In this document: piece after piece, positions 44,874 through 52,065 of the stretch
Layout: every line of letters begins with the position of its first letter
How positions within the stretch are numbered: the stretch's first letter is position 1
Source: an uncultured Slackia sp.
GTDB lineage: Bacteria; Actinomycetota; Coriobacteriia; Coriobacteriales; Eggerthellaceae
NCBI RefSeq assembly: GCF_934630525.1
Contig: NZ_CAKTVX010000004.1
Span: forward strand, 1 to 64,000
DNA: 64,000 nucleotides
Direction: 5' to 3'
Program-made: the position numbers and the translations under genes
Notes under the pieces: model-generated
Database searches by the model: none
What the model was told of the DNA's origin: nothing
The model's input: only the letters and a program-made list of their open reading frames with translations

Positions 44874-45160
44874 GGTGCCTAAACCCCTCCCGGCACGTAA
44901 CCTTGTCCACCATTATAAGGCCCTCTTTGCTGCGTCATGGCTGCAAGCTGGATGAAGCGGCTGTTGAAGGAAAAAAAGAAACGCCTGGCCAATTGGGGTG
45001 TTATAGGGGTGTGTTACATATTTAAACCCAGAATCCGCCCCGCGCGGTCGATTACGCAGCCTTTTTTCGGGCATATGGTGCAGCCATGCCGACGGGGCAA
45101 AAGGGACCGCACAATGTGCGGGGCGCCGTCGAAACGAGGATGAACGAGGAGGGTTTCATC

Positions 45161-46807
45161 ATGAAGGAAATGAGCCGTAGGGATTTGTTCAAAATCGGCG
45201 GCGTGGCAGCTGCTGGCGCCATGGGTGCTTCGATGCTCGCGGGCTGCTCGCCTTCTGGCGAGAAGAAAACGGAAGGCGGAAACGCCGCCGCCGACGACAA
45301 GAAGGTCAACGATATTGCGGGCCATTATCGTGCCGGCACGCCGTCGTTCCTGTCTGCGCCCGAGCCCATTACTGATATCAAAGAAACAAAGGAATACGAC
45401 ATCGTGATTGTTGGCGCAGGCGCCGCGGGCGTTCCTGCCGCGATTTCCGCCAAAGAGGCTGGCGCGACCGTTGCCCTTATCCAGAAAGAAGCGACTGCGA
45501 TTTCTCAGGGCAATACCGCCACGGGCATTCTTCTTGACGGTTCCGACCCCGCGGGCGTTTCCGCTGTTGTATCGACGCTGCTCAAGGAGCACCAATTCCG
45601 CGGCAACCGTGCCCAAGTTGAACTGTGGGCCAAGAATTCCGGCGAGGCGATTACGTGGATTTTCGATCTGGCCCAGAAGGTTGGCGCCCAGGTTTCCGAC
45701 ACGACCAAGAAGTGGACCTCTACGGTGCAAACCGTGAATGGGTACCCGTTGAGCTATCTGTCCATCGATTTCGGCCCGAAGCCCTATAACACGGGCGACG
45801 GTATGCGTGCCTTGGCCGACTATGCCGAAGAGCAGGGCGTCGAGGTTTTCTATAGCACCGAGGCGAAGCAGCTCGTTGGCGATGCGGAAAGCGGCATCAC
45901 GGGCGTTATCGCCAAGGGCGCCGATGGCAATGTTCAGTTCAATGCCAAGAAGGGCGTTATCCTTGCCGCGGGCGATTACCAGAACGACGATGAGATGATG
46001 GATTACTATCTGCCCGATTTGCATTATCTGGGTCGCAAGCAGAACAACAAAACTGGCGACGGCATCAAGATGGCCGTGTGGGCTGGCGGCCAAATTGAGC
46101 CGATTGCCCACACCAAGATGCTGCACGATTTCGATGCTGGCCCGGGTTCCATGTGCGATATGCCATTTTTGGCCGTGAAAATGAACGGCGAGCGTTTTGC
46201 CGACGAAACCGCTGGTATGTCCCGCATGAATTGCTTCCTGCGCAGCGAGGAGGATGCGGGCAATTACTGCCAGATTTTCGATTCGAATTACATGACGCAG
46301 GCTGAGGCATGGCCTGGCAAGCTGTTCGATCCCGATGCTCTGAAGGCGTATATGCCTGAGGAAAGCGGCGAAAAGAAGGGCGTGTACGAAGACCAGGTCG
46401 CAACTTTCAAGGCCGACACCCTTGATGAGCTTGCCACGAAGCTGGGCATTACCGACGCCGCGGCGTTCAAGAAGAGCGTTGAGCGCTATAACGCTCTTGC
46501 GGCTGAAGGCAAAGACGAAGACTTTGGCAAAGACGGCAAATGGCTTACTACGATCGACACCCCGCCGTTCTATGGCATCCATCGCAAGGTTCGTGTGTCG
46601 GCCGTTGTTTCTGGCGTGCACGTCGGCGAACACATGGAAGTGCTCAAGGCCGATTCCACCGAGCCGATCAAGGGCCTCTACGCCATTGGCAACACCGCAG
46701 GTGATTTCTATTGCGGCATTGACTACACGATGTGGATGCCCGGTTTGTCTCTCGGTCGTGCGCATACCCAGGGTTACGTCACGGGTAAATACGTCGCGAG
46801 CCTTTAG
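45161..46807 (+). CDS. Tat-exported FAD-dependent oxidoreductase (fumarate reductase/urocanate reductase-like)
   Basis: 548 residues from ATG 45161, which follows GAGGAGG; in-frame ATGs at 45086 and 45140 are less likely. The N-terminus is a Tat lipoprotein signal: SRRDLFKIGG with lipobox LAGC at C29. The FAD-binding motif IVGAGAAGVPAAISAKEAG begins near residue 80, and the C-terminal GLYAIGNTAGDFYCGIDYTMWMPGLSLGRA is typical of flavocytochrome c-like reductases. There is no heme-binding CxxCH domain in the gene, so electrons must come from another protein. It should reduce an organic acceptor outside the membrane; the acceptor is unknown. Confidence 0.92.
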   Translation: MKEMSRRDLFKIGGVAAAGAMGASMLAGCSPSGEKKTEGGNAAADDKKVNDIAGHYRAGTPSFLSAPEPITDIKETKEYDIVIVGAGAAGVPAAISAKEAGATVALIQKEATAISQGNTATGILLDGSDPAGVSAVVSTLLKEHQFRGNRAQVELWAKNSGEAITWIFDLAQKVGAQVSDTTKKWTSTVQTVNGYPLSYLSIDFGPKPYNTGDGMRALADYAEEQGVEVFYSTEAKQLVGDAESGITGVIAKGADGNVQFNAKKGVILAAGDYQNDDEMMDYYLPDLHYLGRKQNNKTGDGIKMAVWAGGQIEPIAHTKMLHDFDAGPGSMCDMPFLAVKMNGERFADETAGMSRMNCFLRSEEDAGNYCQIFDSNYMTQAEAWPGKLFDPDALKAYMPEESGEKKGVYEDQVATFKADTLDELATKLGITDAAAFKKSVERYNALAAEGKDEDFGKDGKWLTTIDTPPFYGIHRKVRVSAVVSGVHVGEHMEVLKADSTEPIKGLYAIGNTAGDFYCGIDYTMWMPGLSLGRAHTQGYVTGKYVASL

Positions 46808-46885
46808 GCGAGAAGGGCGCACCGCCCGCATTTCCGATACCTCTGTCGGCTGAGCGTCCTCCCTCCCTTGCGCTAGCCGAAGCTT

Positions 46886-46919
46886 GAAAGCGGACCGCAC
46901 ATGGTGCGGTCCGCTTTTC
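46886..46919 (+). terminator. Rho-independent terminator of the flavoprotein gene
   Basis: Perfect 15-base arms 46886-46900 and 46904-46918 with loop ATG, followed by a short T-tract (GCTTTTCG). Confidence 0.88.
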
Positions 46920-47003
46920 GTATGTTGGGGCTATAATGCGGCTTCGAATCGATTTTTCAACCTGCTCTGCAGTGCATCGGGATGGCGCGGCGCGTGCGAA
47001 AGG

Positions 47004-47891
47004 CTATCGATTTGCTCGCTTCGCGCGAAGCGCGCCGATGACCTCATCGGCACTTGCGTCGATGAGAATCGATTGACGTTCGATTTCGATAGGAGCCACC
47101 GCTTCACCGAGATTTACGCAGGCGTACGTGGCATAGTGGTTTTCGGCGGTCATTTGCCAAAACGGATACTTGATAATGCCGGGCGTGTTGCCGCCGACGC
47201 CGAATTCCAAAAACAGCGTTCGCATGCCTTTGTGGCGATGAAGGAAATCGCGGTATCGATTGGCGGCGACGTGCCAGCCTTCGTCTTCGACGAAGGTGTC
47301 ATCAGAGCGCAGGTTCATCGTTGCGTGCGATCCGCAATGGGGGCAGTGGGGCACAAGTTCGCTTGGTATGCGCATGTTGTCTTGTTGATTCACCATGGCA
47401 AGAACGCTCTCTTTATTGTCCCAGGTTTTTTGGCAGCATGGGCGGCTGCATTGGAAGAGGCCGTAATCGCCTTGCGTATAGAACAGGCGATGCTTGTCGA
47501 ATCCCGCGCGTTGGAAGCAGTGATCAACGTTGGTGGTGAGCACGAAGTAATCGCGGCCGCGCATGAGCTCGAGCAGCTGCTCATAGACGGGCTTTGGAAT
47601 TGGATCGAAGCGGTTGCACGCGATGTATCGGCTCCAAAACGCCCAATACTCCTCAAAAGTTTTGTAGGGATAGAATCCGCCCGCATACATATCGGTAAAA
47701 CCATATTTCGCGGCGAAATCGCCAAAAAGGCGCTCGAAACGCTCGCCTGTATATGTGTAGCCTGCTGCGGCGGAAAGTCCTGCGCCCGCGCCTATTACAA
47801 CGGCATCGGCCGACTCAATCGCGTTTTGCAGTTTATCGATTTGTTCCGAGAAGCTCTCGGTAGATTGCTTCGTCAGACGGGAGAAATACAT
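47004..47891 (-). CDS. SirTM-class sirtuin (protein ADP-ribosyltransferase)
   Basis: 295 residues. The NAD-binding motif is GAGAGLSAAAGY (34-45). TTNVDHCFQRAG carries N121, and YTQGDYG has Gln140 where ordinary sirtuin deacetylases have the catalytic His. This substitution marks the SirTM (class M) sirtuins, which transfer ADP-ribose to protein rather than deacetylate it. Zinc-binding Cys residues are in FQCSRPCC and PHCPHCGS. The start ATG at 47891 has AAGGTGAT upstream and overlaps the macrodomain gene by 59 bases in another frame. SirTM genes known in firmicutes sit with a macrodomain and a lipoyl-carrier (GcvH-L) gene; here no GcvH-L or lipoate ligase is present and the neighbours are RiPP genes. 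Confidence 0.92.
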   Translation of the reverse strand: MYFSRLTKQSTESFSEQIDKLQNAIESADAVVIGAGAGLSAAAGYTYTGERFERLFGDFAAKYGFTDMYAGGFYPYKTFEEYWAFWSRYIACNRFDPIPKPVYEQLLELMRGRDYFVLTTNVDHCFQRAGFDKHRLFYTQGDYGLFQCSRPCCQKTWDNKESVLAMVNQQDNMRIPSELVPHCPHCGSHATMNLRSDDTFVEDEGWHVAANRYRDFLHRHKGMRTLFLEFGVGGNTPGIIKYPFWQMTAENHYATYACVNLGEAVAPIEIERQSILIDASADEVIGALRAKRANR

Positions 47892-48618
47892 CGAATATCA
47901 CCTTGAGATGGGGGTCGTTTTCCTGTAGGTAGCCAGTGACGGTATCGAGGGCGATGCGCGCTGCATCGCGTTGGGGGTAGCCGAACACGCCTGTTGATAT
48001 GCAACAGAATGCGATGGTGTCCAAATGGCGCTCGGTTGCCGCGGTAAGGCAGCGCTCATAGCACTGGCGAAGCAGCAGCTCATCGGTATTGCTTGGACGG
48101 GCGTTGGCGACGATGGGCCCCACGGTGTGGAACACGAAGCGGCTCGGCAAGTTGAATGCGGGCGTGACTTTCACGTGGCCTGTTGGCTCGGGGCGCCCTT
48201 GGGTGCGCATGAGCTTGGCGCACGCGGCGCGCAGTTGCATACCCGCGAAAGTGTGAATGGCGTTGTCGATGCAGTGGTGCCCGGGCACGAAGCACCCGAG
48301 CATCTGGTCGTTCGCGGCGTTGACGATGGCATCGGCGGCAAGAAGCGTGATATCTCCGCGCCAGAGGGCTATGCGGTTGCGATAATTGAGCGTTCGTGCG
48401 CTTGTCGCGCCTCCGCGCTCAATAAGGCGTTGTTGCAGATATGCATCTTGGATGGCGAGTATATCGGGCGTTAGGGCTTCTGGCATGCGCGTATTCATGA
48501 GTGCCCGCAGCAGCTCTCTCTGTTTTGTTTCTTCCTCGGGGATTTTCGTCAAGGAGGATTCTCCGCGCTCCTCAAGAAGGGCTCTGATAAGAAAGAGCCT
48601 GCGGTGCGCCTGATTCAT
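47833..48618 (-). CDS. Zinc-dependent macrodomain ADP-ribose hydrolase
   Basis: 261 residues from ATG 48618. An N-terminal helical part of about 80 residues precedes the macrodomain: WRGDITLLAADAIVNAAND, then MLGCFVPGHHCIDNAIHTFAG with the Cys and His residues that bind zinc in this subclass, and STGVFGYPQRDAARIAL. Such enzymes remove ADP-ribose that SirTM attaches to target proteins. Its ATG overlaps the stop of the radical SAM gene (TGATG), so it is translationally coupled to it. Confidence 0.93.
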   Translation of the reverse strand: MNQAHRRLFLIRALLEERGESSLTKIPEEETKQRELLRALMNTRMPEALTPDILAIQDAYLQQRLIERGGATSARTLNYRNRIALWRGDITLLAADAIVNAANDQMLGCFVPGHHCIDNAIHTFAGMQLRAACAKLMRTQGRPEPTGHVKVTPAFNLPSRFVFHTVGPIVANARPSNTDELLLRQCYERCLTAATERHLDTIAFCCISTGVFGYPQRDAARIALDTVTGYLQENDPHLKVIFDVFLPSDEAIYRELLGTNR

Positions 48619-49664
48619 CAGTTTAGGTCCTTCCAGCATTGCGGGTCGGCATCGTACATGTCGCCCGTGTAGCCAAACGTGACGGCGGGACATCCGCGAC
48701 ACCAGCCGAACAGCTCGCATGTAGAGCATTTTTTGAATTTCTTGAATTCGCGCTTGGCTTCCATGGCGGGCGAGAAGAACAGGCTTTCGAGCGTGTTCTC
48801 TGCTACATTTCCGATTTTGCTCTCCATGCGGCGGCACGCGTACACGTCTCCCGTGGGCAGCACGGTCATGTGGCCCGTTCCGCAGTGGCATCCATCGTAT
48901 ATCATGCCCGGTTTGGCGTCTTTGGGGATGGTGAAGCGTCCCTGTTCCCATAAAAGCAACGTCCATAGATGGTCTTTGAGCTGGAAGAACGTTTTGCAAC
49001 CACATGATTGGTGATAATCGATGCGCTCTTGCGCCGCGAGGAGCACGTTGCGATATTCCAGGGGTTCCATATGGAATTCGTCGCGCGCCTGGCCCGAGGT
49101 GGGGCAGTAGCGCCCGAAGGCGAACACATCGACCTCGAGGCTTGCCACTAAATCGATGAGTTTCGGCAGCTCGTGCGCGTTCGTGCTCGAAACGGTATTC
49201 ATGATGGCGACCCAAATGCCTGCGCGCTTAAGGCATTCAATGGCGCGCAGCGTATCGGCGAACGAGCCGGGTTTACGGAAATAATCGTGCGTAGCTTCGA
49301 GCCCGTCGAGTGAGAGCTGGTATTTGCGGCAGCCGAGTTCTTTCATGCGACGGCAGGTTTCGTCGTCCAAATGGAAGGGATTGCCCATGACACACCACAT
49401 GAAACCACGTTCATGCAAAAGCTCCGCTAGCCGCCAGAAGTCTGGGTGCAAGATGGGGTCGCCACCAGTCACGTAGAAATAGGGCTGTCGATTGAGCTTT
49501 TCGCAAAGCTCCTCGGCTTGATCGACGACTTCCTCCATTTGGCTCCACGGCATGCGCGTGAATCCAGCGCAGTCGCCGTTGGCGAAAATGTAGCAATGCT
49601 TGCAGCGCTGGTCGCATTCATCGGTGATGTGCCATTGAAATGCAAATGCGGGCTTGGGGGCCAT
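48618..49664 (-). CDS. Radical SAM/SPASM maturase of the ACGX-repeat peptide system
   Basis: 348 residues. The radical SAM cluster ligands are C17, C21 and C24 (DECDQRCKHCYIF). The C-terminus is a SPASM domain with many cysteines (DGCHCGTGHMTVLPTGDVYACRRM, then CSTCELFGWCRGCPA), expected to bind auxiliary [4Fe-4S] clusters. SPASM proteins beside short Cys-repeat peptides modify the peptide, often forming thioether or C-C links. From memory, NCBIfam has a family named radical SAM/SPASM protein, ACGX system, which fits this gene and the peptide at 50364-50531. AAAGGA precedes the start. Confidence 0.9.
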   Translation of the reverse strand: MAPKPAFAFQWHITDECDQRCKHCYIFANGDCAGFTRMPWSQMEEVVDQAEELCEKLNRQPYFYVTGGDPILHPDFWRLAELLHERGFMWCVMGNPFHLDDETCRRMKELGCRKYQLSLDGLEATHDYFRKPGSFADTLRAIECLKRAGIWVAIMNTVSSTNAHELPKLIDLVASLEVDVFAFGRYCPTSGQARDEFHMEPLEYRNVLLAAQERIDYHQSCGCKTFFQLKDHLWTLLLWEQGRFTIPKDAKPGMIYDGCHCGTGHMTVLPTGDVYACRRMESKIGNVAENTLESLFFSPAMEAKREFKKFKKCSTCELFGWCRGCPAVTFGYTGDMYDADPQCWKDLN

Positions 49665-49727
49665 GGGTAATCCTTTCTATAAAGGAGGGTTTTATGAGTT
49701 TGGGGCGCGGGTGTTGAGCGGGCGTTG

Positions 49728-50339
49728 TTAGAGGCGCTCGATGGCGTCGACGGGGCAGTTTTCGGCGCACGAGCCGCAGTGCAAGCAATGATTCTGTTGG
49801 ATGCGGTACATATCTCCAGGCGTGATGCACTTTTGAGGACAGTGCTTCAAGCATGTGCCGCAGCCAATGCAGTCATCGGTTATTCGGTAGCCTTTGGCGG
49901 AAGGGGACGTGCCGTCAAGCGTATACACCGCACGCTCGATGGGATGGGTTCCGAGGTTGAAGTAATCGATTGCGATGTTGCTCACTTTGAAGATGATGCC
50001 GATATCGCGCGTGTCACCTGGATATACGTTGGAGAGGTAGGGCTGTTCGGAAAAAATAACGTCAATCCACTTTTTCTGCTCATTTTGCGGCGCGGGTTTG
50101 GCTGCGCCGCTCATGCGAATCATTTCGTTGAAGCGCGTGTGCACGAGCGTTTGGATTCTGCCGTCCGCCAAAAGCTGCTGAGTCATTTCTTTGCCACGAG
50201 CAGTAAAGAAATAAATGGCATCGGGCTCGTAATGAACGGCGCTCACGCAACGAATATGAGGGGCGCCGGTTGCGTCGGTCGTTGCGAGCGAAAGCGTTCC
50301 AGCGAGTTTCATTTTTGCGAGACAGGTTTGCGCGTCCAT
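49728..50339 (-). CDS. Flavin-binding split-barrel (PPOX) protein fused to 2[4Fe-4S] ferredoxin
   Basis: 203 residues. Residues 1-140 resemble the pyridoxamine 5'-phosphate oxidase-like FMN-binding fold (LAGTLSLATTDATGAPHIRCVSAVHYEPDAIYFFT). Residues 150-203 hold two ferredoxin motifs, CIGCGTCLKHC and CLHCGSCAENC. It could supply electrons to the radical SAM enzyme or reduce cysteines in the peptide. It starts 24 bases after the precursor peptide gene. Confidence 0.88.
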   Translation of the reverse strand: MDAQTCLAKMKLAGTLSLATTDATGAPHIRCVSAVHYEPDAIYFFTARGKEMTQQLLADGRIQTLVHTRFNEMIRMSGAAKPAPQNEQKKWIDVIFSEQPYLSNVYPGDTRDIGIIFKVSNIAIDYFNLGTHPIERAVYTLDGTSPSAKGYRITDDCIGCGTCLKHCPQKCITPGDMYRIQQNHCLHCGSCAENCPVDAIERL

Positions 50340-50363
50340 TACGAGCCTTTCTACGAGGATTGA

Positions 50364-50531
50364 TTACTGAGCGTCGGCGGAGCCGCAGGCGGGTGCAGCC
50401 TTCGGGTCGGCGGTGCCGCAGGCGGGCGCAGGCTCGGCGGTGCCACATGCGGTGCCGCAAGCAGGAGCCGCTTTGGGGTCGGCGGTGCCGCAAGCGGCGA
50501 AGGCGGCGACGTTGGAGAGGTTCTCGGACAT
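50364..50531 (-). CDS. ACGX-repeat RiPP precursor peptide
   Basis: 55 residues from ATG 50531, preceded by AAAGGA. A short leader (MSENLSNVAAFA) is followed by five ACGT/ACGS repeats with Cys at 14, 25, 29, 38 and 49, separated by Ala/Pro/Asp/Glu/Lys spacers such as ADPKAAP (twice exactly). It has no Ser/Thr-rich or hydrophobic core. This is the pattern of peptides modified by radical SAM/SPASM enzymes, and the maturase is two genes downstream. The DNA is visibly repetitive, so the number of repeats may vary between strains. The frame is open 93 bases further upstream but without a ribosome binding site. Confidence 0.85.
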   Translation of the reverse strand: MSENLSNVAAFAACGTADPKAAPACGTACGTAEPAPACGTADPKAAPACGSADAQ

Positions 50532-50648
50532 GGTGATTCCTTTCGACGTGACGCATCGGTGGAAGCGTCGTGATGAAGCGCGTTTTCGCGCATGACTATC
50601 ATCCGAAAAAGTGAATTCATGCAAAAGAAGGCACTAAACTATTACCCG

Positions 50649-50664
50649 CTTACCAAAAGGTAAG
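50649..50664. promoter_or_regulatory. Palindrome between precursor peptide and HxlR regulator
   Basis: CTTACC-AAAA-GGTAAG is a perfect inverted repeat in the divergent intergenic space, 118 bases upstream of the peptide start and 120 bases upstream of the regulator start. It is the best visible candidate for an HxlR binding site. Confidence 0.5.
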
Positions 50665-50783
50665 TAGGTGCAATTTCGTTAGCGGCTGCGATAATGGAAT
50701 CGCATCGTGGACAGGTGCGATTTGGCCGCGCGAAAAGCCTCGCCCAATATCGTGGTACCGCGAATATGCGAGAAAGGATTGGC

Positions 50784-51116
50784 ATGCTTACCAAGGAAGA
50801 ACTGCCCCCGTGCCCTGTTGCCACGTGCTTTCAGCTGTTCGGCAACAAATGGAAGATCTATATCATTCAGCAGCTCATCGACCAGCCGTATGGTTTCAAT
50901 GCCTTGCAGCGAGCCATTCCCGGCATCAGCCAAAAGGTACTCTCGTCGAATCTCAAAGAAATGGAGTCGGCGGGCCTTGTCACTCGTACGGTGATTCCTG
51001 AAACGCCCATTCGTACGGAATATGCGCTTTCTGACGTTGGTAAGAGCCTTCTGCCCCTGATAGATTCCATGGTTGAATGGGGGACAGGATATCAGCGGCT
51101 CGTGCGCGAGGCGTAA
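50784..51116 (+). CDS. HxlR-family transcriptional regulator
   Basis: 111 residues, start ATG 50784 with AAAGGA. The winged-helix sequence (PPCPVATCFQLFGNKWKIYIIQQL, FNALQRAIPGISQKVLSSNLKEMESAGLV) is typical HxlR, with the conserved N-terminal Cys that in several members responds to electrophiles or oxidants. It is divergent from the RiPP/ADP-ribosylation operon and probably controls it. The endonuclease IV gene follows 13 bases after its stop. Confidence 0.92.
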   Translation: MLTKEELPPCPVATCFQLFGNKWKIYIIQQLIDQPYGFNALQRAIPGISQKVLSSNLKEMESAGLVTRTVIPETPIRTEYALSDVGKSLLPLIDSMVEWGTGYQRLVREA

Positions 51117-51129
51117 AGGAGGTTACAAT

Positions 51130-51960
51130 ATGCTCACTATTGGATGCCATCTGTCTACCTCGAAAGGTTTTGCCGCCATGGGGCGCACGGCGCTTTCCCT
51201 TGGCGCGAATACGTTCGCGTTTTTCACGCGCAACCCGCGCGGCGGTTCGGCCAAGGCAATTGATGCGGCCGATGCCGCGGCATTGCGAGAGCTCATGGCT
51301 GAACACGATTTTGGCCTATTGGTGGCGCATGCGCCTTATACGCTCAACCCTTGCTCGGCCAAGCCCGAGGCGCGCGAATTCGCCCGCATGTGCATGGCCG
51401 ACGATTTGGTGCGTATGGAAGCCGTTCCGTACAGCTACTACAACTTCCACCCGGGCAGCCACGTGAAGCAGGGCGCCGAATACGGCATCGAGCTCATTGC
51501 GAGCCTGCTCAACGAGGTGCTCGCACCTGAACAAACCACAACGGTGCTGCTCGAAACCATGGCGGGCAAGGGCACCGAAGTGGGCCGAACGTTTGAGGAG
51601 CTTGCGGCGATTATCGAGCGCGTGGAGCTTGCCGACCATGTGGGTGTGTGCCTCGATACGTGCCATGTATGGGACGGCGGCTACGATATTGTTGGCGACC
51701 TCGATGGCGTGCTGGAGGAATTCGATCGCGTGGTGGGGCTGCCTCGCTTGCGCGCAGTGCATATCAACGATTCGAAAAACCCTTGCGGCGCGCACAAAGA
51801 CCGCCACGAGAAAATCGGCCAAGGCTTCATCGGCGTTGAGGCATTCGAGCGTATCGTGAACCACCCCGCGCTGCGTGAGTTGCCGTTCATTCTGGAAACT
51901 CCCAATGAACTGCCTGACTATGCCGAGGAAATCGCTTTGTTGCGCAGCCTTGCCGAATAG
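51130..51960 (+). CDS. nfo: Endonuclease IV (AP endonuclease)
   Basis: 276 residues from ATG 51130; the AAAGGAGG site overlaps the HxlR stop codon. Nfo motifs: HLSTSKGF, VLLETMAGKGTEVGRTFEEL, VGVCLDTCHVWDGGYD and VHINDSKNPCGAHKDRHEKIGQG, containing the zinc ligands. It cleaves DNA at abasic sites and 3'-blocked ends. Its coupling to an HxlR regulator suggests an oxidative or nitrosative stress context, which is inference. Confidence 0.95.
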   Translation: MLTIGCHLSTSKGFAAMGRTALSLGANTFAFFTRNPRGGSAKAIDAADAAALRELMAEHDFGLLVAHAPYTLNPCSAKPEAREFARMCMADDLVRMEAVPYSYYNFHPGSHVKQGAEYGIELIASLLNEVLAPEQTTTVLLETMAGKGTEVGRTFEELAAIIERVELADHVGVCLDTCHVWDGGYDIVGDLDGVLEEFDRVVGLPRLRAVHINDSKNPCGAHKDRHEKIGQGFIGVEAFERIVNHPALRELPFILETPNELPDYAEEIALLRSLAE

Positions 51961-51988
51961 TTTTGCGCCAATTGATAGAAAGTCGCGT

Positions 51989-52015
51989 GAAGGGCCGTCA
52001 TTGTGACGGCCCTTC
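51989..52015 (+). terminator. Terminator after nfo
   Basis: Perfect 12-base arms 51989-52000 and 52004-52015 with loop TTG, followed by GTTCGTTTC. Confidence 0.8.
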
Positions 52016-52065
52016 GTTCGTTTCTGCGCGATAATGGCCGCATTCATTTCGAAGGGGGACGTGTT

